Positions 1-4,759 of a DNA stretch of 7,867 nucleotides are shown here, piece after piece. Numbering within the stretch: position 1 is the stretch's first letter; the number at the start of each line of letters is the position of its first letter. The notes below the pieces were generated by a model, which was not told where the DNA came from, ran no database searches, and saw nothing but the letters and a program-made list of their open reading frames with translations. Origin of the DNA: Candidatus Heimdallarchaeota archaeon (lineage in GTDB: Archaea; Asgardarchaeota; Heimdallarchaeia; Heimdallarchaeales; Kariarchaeaceae); the NCBI GenBank assembly GCA_021399405.1, contig JAAFKL010000140.1, positions 1 through 7,867 of the forward strand, given 5' to 3'. The position numbers were made by a program, and so were the translations under genes.

Positions 1-17
1 AGAATAAGTTTGATTTA

Positions 18-1070
18 TTAATTATTCACGAATTTATTGAATGCTGCATTTGCATCTCTGCGTGTAAGATTCACTGGTGGTGATTTAAAGAGATGTGCAC
101 AAATACTATTGATAGGACCCCCTTCGCCTTTGCGGATGGCTAATTTTGCTGCCCTGATTGCGTCAACAAGAGAAGCAGCACCATTACTGTCATCGACTTC
201 CATTCGAATATCTATCTTGACATCTTGACCTAGGAAACTTTTTCCAAATACCCAATAATGACCAATTCGTCTGCTACCAAGGAAATCCAAATAATCTGTT
301 GTTCCAGCGGCAACTCTAATATCATATGGTAGTGATCGTTTGATTGAATCTTCCTTTGTTCCCCTTTTGAGACTTCGTCTCTCATAATCAAGTGTGGTTA
401 ATCCTTCTAATCCACCACTTACATCCAATTGATATGTATCTTCTACAACAACTGCTTGTTCATTTAGGATTTCCAAAATTCCTTTATGGAAAACAGTACC
501 GCCTGCTTGACTTTGTAAATCATCACCGATGATTACTAATCCCTTATCTTTGAATTTTTTGACCCAAGAAGAATTTCCAACTACTGGAGATGGTGTTGAA
601 TTCATAATCCCAACACCAGCTTCATAAGCTGCATTTGTGAAATATTCAACTGCATCTTTAGATCCAGAAGGTGTGTTAATGATTAACAATTCGGCATTTG
701 TGGATTTAAGAATCTCGGATACGTTAACATCTGATTCAGTTGAAACTTTCACAACATCTTTTGTATACTCTGAAAGACCATCCAATGTAGGGGCTTTTTG
801 TACAGTTACTCCTAATTTTGTCAAAGCAGTTATTCCTCGCTGATTGTTTGGAGGAGCAAAAATTGCCTCAGACAATTCTTTCCCTACTTTGCGTTCATCT
901 ACGTCAAATGCAGCAACAATTTTTATGTCGGGTATAGCTAATCCACCCATTTTGGGATACATTAATTCTCGTGTGCTATGTTTTTTGTAATACTCAATTG
1001 CTTGAACAAGAGCTGAACTTAGATTTCCAATTCCTGCTAAAGCGACATTGATTTTATTGTTATCAACCAT
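18..1070 (-). CDS. Divergent myo-inositol-1-phosphate synthase-like protein
   Basis: A 350-residue homologue of inositol-3-phosphate synthase, the NAD-dependent enzyme that cyclises glucose 6-phosphate to inositol 1-phosphate in the cytoplasm. It has the N-terminal Rossmann signature GIGNLSS (residues 13-19), the GDDLQSQ segment (182-188, usual form GDDIKSQ) and a KSPP motif near the C-terminus (K329). Aligned by eye to the canonical neighbour upstream, K235, K239 and K329 match active-site lysines. The third lysine is Arg (R268), the GGNTDF motif is replaced by GGLEGL (219-224), and DSPNSAG has lost its Pro and reads DSNGAAS (294-300). The ATG overlaps the upstream MIPS stop by one base (TAATG) and has an SD ten bases upstream, so it is probably translated from the same mRNA. 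The gene ends in two in-frame TAA codons. The family call is firm. Activity is uncertain: it could be a weak enzyme, one with a changed substrate, or a partner subunit. Confidence 0.87.
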   Translation of the reverse strand: MVDNNKINVALAGIGNLSSALVQAIEYYKKHSTRELMYPKMGGLAIPDIKIVAAFDVDERKVGKELSEAIFAPPNNQRGITALTKLGVTVQKAPTLDGLSEYTKDVVKVSTESDVNVSEILKSTNAELLIINTPSGSKDAVEYFTNAAYEAGVGIMNSTPSPVVGNSSWVKKFKDKGLVIIGDDLQSQAGGTVFHKGILEILNEQAVVVEDTYQLDVSGGLEGLTTLDYERRSLKRGTKEDSIKRSLPYDIRVAAGTTDYLDFLGSRRIGHYWVFGKSFLGQDVKIDIRMEVDDSNGAASLVDAIRAAKLAIRKGEGGPINSICAHLFKSPPVNLTRRDANAAFNKFVNN

Positions 1071-2149
1071 TAATATTCGACCTCTCCTTTAATAAATGCC
1101 TCAACTTGCAGTTTAGCCTTGAAATCCTCAATTTGTTTTGGAGGATGCTTAAAACTGTAAGCAGAAATAGAATACAATGGTCCTGATAATCCTCGATCCT
1201 GGGCAATTGCAAGAGCACGAATGACATCAATCATTACACCTGCAGAATTGGGAGAATCTTGAACTGACAGTTTTAGCTGTACATTTACAGGGTTTTCGCC
1301 AAAATTATATCCAACAGCATGAAGATAACACACTTTTTCATCCTCCAAAAATGGCACATAATCGGATGGTCCAATTCTCGTTGGGACTTCATAAGGGAGA
1401 ACTGATGTTACAGCCATTGTTTTAGATATTCGTTTGGTTGTAAGTCGATCTTCTTGTTTCATATTTTCAAAATCTGTATTTCCACCAACATTAAGCTGAT
1501 AAGTTTCTTCAACTTTGATTCCACGATCATGCATTAATTGCATAAGAACTCGGTGCAATATAGTTGCACCTAGTTGAGATTTAATATCATCTCCAGCACA
1601 TGGTAATCCTGCATCTTTAAATTTTTGAGCCCACACCTCATCTGAAACAATGAAAGATGGTATCCCGTTTGCAAAAGCAACTCCAGCCTCTAATGCCGCT
1701 TCAGCGTAAATCTTAGTGGCATTTTCAGAACCGACTGGTAGGAAATTTACTAGAATCTCAGCACCTGCGTCTTTCAATACGGTGGGTACATCAACAGCAT
1801 CATCATCATTTTCATAACAGAAGAAGGACTCTCGCATATGATCAGCAACACCATCCGAAATAGGTCCCGGAAGAACTGTTACATTCATCTTTGGTACGTC
1901 AGCAAATTTTTTTGTAGCATTGGGTTCAACAAAAATTGCTTCGGAAACATCTTTTCCAATCTTCTTTGTATTGATATCGAATACTGCTACTATTTCTATA
2001 TCTTTGATATGATAAGGTCCAAATCTAACATGCATTAAACCTGGAACAAAATCATCGTCGCTAGCATCTTTGTAATGGTATAAACCTTGGACAATCGCTG
2101 AAGCACAACTTCCAAGACCAGCAATAGCTACCTTAATTTTGCGTGTCAT
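1070..2149 (-). CDS. ino1: myo-inositol-1-phosphate synthase (canonical)
   Basis: Inositol-3-phosphate synthase of 359 residues, the usual size for the short archaeal/actinobacterial type. It converts glucose 6-phosphate to inositol 1-phosphate with an enzyme-bound NAD that is reduced and then reoxidised. Visible signatures are GLGSCAS of the Rossmann fold (residues 11-17), GDDIKSQLGAT (186-196), LNVGGNTDF (219-227), the KRISK lysine pair (K239, K243), K272, DSPNSAG (298-304) and SAYSFKHPP (K334). All expected active-site positions that I can align are present. In archaea inositol 1-phosphate feeds archaetidylinositol-type lipids or, in thermophiles, di-inositol-phosphate solutes. The ATG at 2149 has no SD and lies behind a 164 bp gap, so a separate promoter with a short leader is likely. 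It is coupled to the paralogue downstream by a TAATG overlap. Confidence 0.94.
   Translation of the reverse strand: MTRKIKVAIAGLGSCASAIVQGLYHYKDASDDDFVPGLMHVRFGPYHIKDIEIVAVFDINTKKIGKDVSEAIFVEPNATKKFADVPKMNVTVLPGPISDGVADHMRESFFCYENDDDAVDVPTVLKDAGAEILVNFLPVGSENATKIYAEAALEAGVAFANGIPSFIVSDEVWAQKFKDAGLPCAGDDIKSQLGATILHRVLMQLMHDRGIKVEETYQLNVGGNTDFENMKQEDRLTTKRISKTMAVTSVLPYEVPTRIGPSDYVPFLEDEKVCYLHAVGYNFGENPVNVQLKLSVQDSPNSAGVMIDVIRALAIAQDRGLSGPLYSISAYSFKHPPKQIEDFKAKLQVEAFIKGEVEY
1081..1089 (-). promoter_or_regulatory. Shine-Dalgarno site of the MIPS-like gene
   Basis: The minus strand reads AAGGAGAGG, ten bases before the ATG at 1070 and inside the last codons of the upstream MIPS gene. It fixes the start of the downstream paralogue and supports translation from a shared mRNA. 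The identical nine bases occur at the nuoM/nuoN junction (6218-6226). Confidence 0.75.
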
Positions 2150-2178
2150 AGTAACAACAAATGATACAACTTATTGGC

Positions 2179-2189
2179 ATTTAAAAAAA
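2179..2189 (-). promoter_or_regulatory. Candidate TATA box of the MIPS pair
   Basis: The minus strand reads TTTTTTTAAAT, centred about 33 bases before the MIPS ATG, which fits an archaeal TATA element driving a nearly leaderless transcript. A second AT-rich element (minus TTTAATAAAA, 2213-2222) could serve instead with a leader of about 35-40 bases. AT-rich background makes either call tentative. Confidence 0.35.
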
Positions 2190-2271
2190 GAGACATATTA
2201 CCGCTAGAGAATTTTATTAAATAGCGATATTATTTTATGACCATATAATAGTTAGTGAAAATTTGAATTAA

Positions 2272-2303
2272 TCAAATTACATTATTAGAAATTATGTAAT
2301 TGA
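2272..2303 (-). terminator. AT-rich hairpin after the PTPS-like gene
   Basis: An inverted repeat begins 10 bases past the stop of the gene at 2314-2715. ATGTAATTGA (2294-2303) pairs with TCAAATTACAT (2272-2282), giving ten base pairs with one bulged A and an 11-base loop. No strong U-tract follows on the minus strand, only AATTTTC. It may be a 3' end or processing structure, not a proven terminator. Confidence 0.35.
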
Positions 2304-2313
2304 AGCTCGAGGA

Positions 2314-2715
2314 TTATTGAAATGCAATTTCCTTTGTATATGTAGCTTTTGCCAGTGTCGAATCTGATAATGAAACACTAATTCGATTCAAAGTTTTATT
2401 TGGTATATCGATTAGTGAAAACTGTCTGTCTAGTTTCTCTAATATAAGCCTGCACATATACTCCATTGTAGCATTGTTTTCTTTGAATTCAGCTAGATCG
2501 TCAAGATATTTGTAAGAATAGAGTGAAACCACTTTTTCTACGATTTGTCTTGCTAGACTAAAATTAATTACTGCCCCATCAACATCCAACTCCCTGCTAT
2601 AGAACACTACATCAAGAGCATAAGTTGCACCATGCACATTTTGTGCTTGACCATACTGCATACCTTCAAGGGAAAAGGCTACTTTCAGGTGATCTCTTAA
2701 ACTAATGGAATACAC
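2314..2715 (-). CDS. Degenerate 6-pyruvoyl-tetrahydropterin synthase/QueD-like protein
   Basis: A 133-residue protein with the length and motif order of the PTPS/QueD fold, a small T-fold enzyme that normally uses zinc to act on dihydroneopterin triphosphate. Recognisable pieces are VxHGxxY (residues 27-32), GAVINF (47-52, usually GxVxDF), KYLDD (69-73, usually HKYLND) and NATMEY (81-86, usually NPTSEN). Most functional residues are changed. The FxxxH zinc ligand is Gly18, the second His of HGH is Ala30, the catalytic Cys is Ala24, the LDH Asp/His pair is Ser67/Tyr68, and the C-terminal pterin-binding Glu is not seen. Only His28 remains of the zinc triad. The frame is intact, so this looks like a conserved protein with a different role. 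The start is GTG at 2715; no ATG lies between it and the in-frame stop upstream, and the next Met (19) is inside the domain. There is no SD. Family assignment is moderate; function is unknown. Confidence 0.75.
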   Translation of the reverse strand: MYSISLRDHLKVAFSLEGMQYGQAQNVHGATYALDVVFYSRELDVDGAVINFSLARQIVEKVVSLYSYKYLDDLAEFKENNATMEYMCRLILEKLDRQFSLIDIPNKTLNRISVSLSDSTLAKATYTKEIAFQ

Positions 2716-2744
2716 GATTTTATCAATTTTCAGAATCCTTAAGC

Positions 2745-2752
2745 GTTTTATT
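2745..2752 (-). promoter_or_regulatory. Candidate TATA box of the PTPS-like gene
   Basis: Minus-strand AATAAAAC lies about 33 bases before the GTG start, which would give a nearly leaderless mRNA in keeping with the missing SD. A stronger-looking TATA (minus TTTAATTATATAATC, 2776-2790) lies farther up and would give a leader of roughly 35-40 bases. Confidence 0.3.
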
Positions 2753-2768
2753 GTTACGATGGTAACAA
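2751..2768. promoter_or_regulatory. Palindromic candidate operator
   Basis: A perfect 7 bp inverted repeat, TTGTTAC-GATG-GTAACAA, in the 96 bp gap before the PTPS-like gene. It abuts the nearer TATA candidate on its upstream side, where TFB binds. Relative to the farther TATA candidate (2776-2790) it would fall between TATA and transcription start. Both placements are typical of archaeal regulator sites. It is not followed by a T-tract on either strand, so an intrinsic terminator is less likely. Confidence 0.45.
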
Positions 2769-2811
2769 AAGTCTAGATTATATAATTAAACAATCAAAAC
2801 TGTAATTGTAA

Positions 2812-3519
2812 TTAAATACCTGGCCAGTCATTATTGGCATTATCATAATCCTTCTCACTATCAATTGATATCCAGAATTCTGATTCTGGAGCATTATAAG
2901 AGGCAAATCCGTCTTCTTTTACAAATTCGACAAAAATAGTATCTTCCATTTGACCTTTTGTCGGAAATCGGTTGAACTCCTCTACCTCCACAATATCGAT
3001 CCCTCCATGTATGTAAACATCAAGGAGTGGTTTTTCTTTAAATTCTATAATTCGATTTTGCTTTGATAATACAACGCCATAAGGCGACCGCATTTTAACC
3101 AAGAACATGGTAGCACTTGCATTCTCAACAGTATGGATTTTTTGCATTGGTTCTAATGAACTATTACAGAGGATATCGCCATTAACTATATACGAGCGAT
3201 CTGAGCCAATTTTGGTTGATGCGAGCTTGACAGCGCCTCCACTCCCTAATTTTCCTTTTTCCTCACTAATAGAAATATCAATTTTTCCAAATTTTGATTG
3301 GTATTCAGCTCCTATCTCCTTCACAATTTCCTCACTAAGGTGACCTGTTGCTAGAATCACATGTGAAACACCTTCGCGTGCTAACCAATCCAGTTCCCAA
3401 CTGAGAATAGAACGATTCTGAATAATTGTTAGAGATTTTGGAATTCGATCTTGGGTGACTGTACGCATTCGCTTGCCTTTCCCACCAGCTAATATGATTG
3501 CTTCAGAAACTTTTTGCAT
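2812..3519 (-). CDS. Sugar-phosphate-type nucleotidyltransferase
   Basis: A 235-residue, single-domain NTP-transferase (family of RmlA, HddC and mannose-1-phosphate guanylyltransferase) that joins a nucleoside triphosphate to a sugar or polyol phosphate in the cytoplasm. Visible motifs are LAGGKGKRMR (residues 10-19) with P27-K28 for nucleotide binding, LGSGGA (91-96), NGD (113-115, metal-binding Asp115) and EKP (162-164). The second metal site, usually D-x-G-T/I in HddC-like enzymes, reads WISIDSEKD (216-224), so Asp220 is shifted by two positions, somewhat like the W-x-x-M-D-T of glucose-1-phosphate cytidylyltransferases. There is no C-terminal left-handed beta-helix, so it is a minimal transferase. 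It starts with ATG at 3519, without an SD, 95 bp after the prenyl synthase. Neither nucleotide nor substrate can be told from sequence. Proximity to MIPS makes inositol 1-phosphate a candidate alongside hexose and heptose phosphates. Confidence 0.87.
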   Translation of the reverse strand: MQKVSEAIILAGGKGKRMRTVTQDRIPKSLTIIQNRSILSWELDWLAREGVSHVILATGHLSEEIVKEIGAEYQSKFGKIDISISEEKGKLGSGGAVKLASTKIGSDRSYIVNGDILCNSSLEPMQKIHTVENASATMFLVKMRSPYGVVLSKQNRIIEFKEKPLLDVYIHGGIDIVEVEEFNRFPTKGQMEDTIFVEFVKEDGFASYNAPESEFWISIDSEKDYDNANNDWPGI

Positions 3520-3554
3520 CTTATACTTTTGTTATTAATGTCAAATTACATGAA

Positions 3555-3568
3555 GATTATTTTATTCC
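3555..3568 (-). promoter_or_regulatory. Candidate TATA box of the nucleotidyltransferase gene
   Basis: Minus-strand GGAATAAAATAATC is centred about 42 bases before the ATG, which would give a leader of roughly 15 bases. This fits the absence of an SD in the AAAAGTATAAG leader. It is a weak call in AT-rich DNA. Confidence 0.3.
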
Positions 3569-3577
3569 ACTCTATGA

Positions 3578-3592
3578 AATGAGAAAAAATGA
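3578..3592 (-). terminator. T-rich candidate terminator after the prenyl synthase
   Basis: About 22 bases past the prenyl synthase stop, the minus strand reads TCATTTTTTCTCATT, a run of six T within a pyrimidine-rich stretch and without a hairpin. This is the usual form of archaeal intrinsic terminators. Confidence 0.35.
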
Positions 3593-3614
3593 GTAATATT
3601 GCACCTTATCGAAT

Positions 3615-4631
3615 CTAGTTTGTGATATATGGTTTGATCGTTTCAAAATTAATCAAGTTAGTAAGTTTGATCAGCATCTCTTTCCCTGACGATTCCTCAA
3701 ATTGAGATAAAATCGAAAGTGCCTCATCTCTGATCTTGATCGTGGTTTCTAGGACTTTTCTAACACCACCACTATCAATTAGAATTGATCTAATCGATTC
3801 TGGATCGATGTCTTTTCCTTTGAAATAAAAATCTTCTAGAATAATACGATCTTTCTCAGAAGCCAAATTCATTGCTTCTATAGTAATTAATGATTGAAAT
3901 CGATTAATAATATCTGAGTCAGGTTCTTTGCCAAGATCCTTCACAGATCCAATTATTGCCAAAACATCATCTCGTAATTGATAAGCTGTACCGAATAGTT
4001 CACCGAATTTTGCAATAATTTCGACTTTTTGACGATCGATGTTATTAAAATGGGTTGCTAGAAGAGAACCTACCTTTGCAGATGATTCAAACAAGGATGA
4101 AGTTTTGCGATGTAAAATATCCATGAAAAATTCGCGAGATACTTTGTGATTAGTTTTAAGATCCTTTGAGAAGTACAAAGCTGAGGATAAAGCACTACCT
4201 GCTTTTCCAAATTCTCTCACTATTTCTGAATTATTAGCTCGTGTAGATAAATCAAAAACAAAAGCTGAAAGATTATAGGCAATTGATAAAGCAGCAAAAG
4301 TACCATGTTTCACAAAAAATGAGTCTTCACCCCTTCGCAACATATCTTTGTCAAAAATATCATCTACAAGCAAAGAAGCATTGTGACTTATCTCAATTGC
4401 AGAACACAGTGGCTTCAGCATTGATTCATCTTGATTATCTCCAACCAACATCCGAAAACAATACAATACAATTAACGGACGTAGTTTTTTACTTTGACTG
4501 TTGGCAAAAACTGGAACAATAATCTTTCTGAGTTGAGAGTTCTCATATTGTTCTTCAATTATCTCCTTGATCCAGTCGATTATTAGCAATCGATCTTCTC
4601 TAAAAAGGTCGATGTCCTGTTCCAAGGTCAC
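3615..4631 (-). CDS. Trans-polyprenyl diphosphate synthase, possibly long-chain
   Basis: A 338-residue isoprenyl diphosphate synthase that adds isopentenyl diphosphate units to an allylic primer. Typical motifs are SKKLRP (47-52, usually GKRLRP), the first Asp-rich motif DDIFD (90-94) followed by RRG (99-101), and KT (176-177). The second Asp-rich motif is DDVLA (221-225), with the last Asp changed to Ala, and the usual GKxTL after it reads RFQSL (244-248). The residues four and five positions before the first DD are Ser86 and Ala85. Bulky residues there stop growth at C15-C20 in short-chain enzymes, and Ala at -5 occurs in octaprenyl synthases such as IspB. So the product may be longer than C20, for instance a menaquinone tail, though a GGPP synthase for ether lipids remains possible. 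The GTG start at 4631 is chosen because the frame is closed by a TAA 21 bases upstream and no ATG intervenes. The gene follows nuoN on the same strand. Confidence 0.9.
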   Translation of the reverse strand: MTLEQDIDLFREDRLLIIDWIKEIIEEQYENSQLRKIIVPVFANSQSKKLRPLIVLYCFRMLVGDNQDESMLKPLCSAIEISHNASLLVDDIFDKDMLRRGEDSFFVKHGTFAALSIAYNLSAFVFDLSTRANNSEIVREFGKAGSALSSALYFSKDLKTNHKVSREFFMDILHRKTSSLFESSAKVGSLLATHFNNIDRQKVEIIAKFGELFGTAYQLRDDVLAIIGSVKDLGKEPDSDIINRFQSLITIEAMNLASEKDRIILEDFYFKGKDIDPESIRSILIDSGGVRKVLETTIKIRDEALSILSQFEESSGKEMLIKLTNLINFETIKPYITN

Positions 4632-4655
4632 TCTAGTGAAGTGTTCATTTTATGG

Positions 4656-4669
4656 ATAATAAATAACAT
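4656..4669 (-). promoter_or_regulatory. Candidate TATA box of the prenyl synthase gene
   Basis: The minus strand reads TTATTTATTATCC, about 31 bases before the GTG start, spaced for a leaderless or nearly leaderless transcript. It overlaps the 12 bp palindrome at 4663-4674. Confidence 0.4.
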
Positions 4670-4674
4670 GTTAT
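4663..4674. promoter_or_regulatory. Perfect 12 bp palindrome at the prenyl synthase promoter
   Basis: ATAACATGTTAT is its own reverse complement and ends 32 bases before the GTG start, overlapping the upstream side of the TATA candidate. The palindrome before the PTPS-like gene ends 36 bases before its start, also against the TATA candidate. A regulator binding here could block TBP/TFB. Confidence 0.4.
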
Positions 4675-4680
4675 GGATGT

Positions 4681-4696
4681 AAAAAATAAATAATAT
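4681..4696 (-). terminator. T-rich candidate terminator of the complex I operon
   Basis: The minus strand reads TATTATTTATTTTTTA, ending in six T, about 65-80 bases past the nuoN stop. It is downstream of the hairpin at 4718-4737 and upstream of the prenyl synthase promoter elements, a sensible place for the nuo transcript to end. Confidence 0.4.
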
Positions 4697-4717
4697 TGTG
4701 TAGTTTAATAGGAAATT

Positions 4718-4737
4718 AGTTATTTCACTGAATAACT
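4718..4737 (-). terminator. Hairpin in the nuoN 3' region
   Basis: A perfect 7 bp inverted repeat, AGTTATT and AATAACT with a six-base loop, begins 23 bases past the nuoN stop. The T-rich stretch follows only about 20 bases later, so it could be a 3'-end stabiliser or part of a termination region, or a further regulator site. The stem is mostly A-T pairs and weak. Confidence 0.3.
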
Positions 4738-4759
4738 TTCAAAGAGTAGGATTAACAAA

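Larger units (their letters stand above)
4650..4678. repeat. Direct repeat TTATGGAT, two helical turns apart
   Basis: TTATGGAT occurs at 4650-4657 and again at 4671-4678. The start-to-start spacing is exactly 21 bases, so both copies face the same side of the helix. The pair brackets the TATA candidate, and the second copy overlaps the palindrome at 4663-4674. Confidence 0.4.

Noticed and set aside
37..228. Plus-strand ORF of 63 codons
   Set aside because: Antisense to the conserved MIPS-like gene, with no recognisable domain and no SD; a shadow of the real reading frame.
1838..2038. Plus-strand ORF of 66 codons
   Set aside because: Lies antisense to the Rossmann-fold part of the canonical MIPS. 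Its Cys/Ile/Tyr/Phe-rich composition is typical of a spurious frame.
2150..2313. Possible small RNA or tRNA in the longest gap
   Set aside because: Very AT-rich, with only one A-T hairpin near the upstream gene's stop. There is no cloverleaf, no GC-rich stem and no box A/B-like elements.
4283..4522. Plus-strand ORF of 79 codons
   Set aside because: Antisense to the Asp-rich region of the prenyl synthase; no family likeness.
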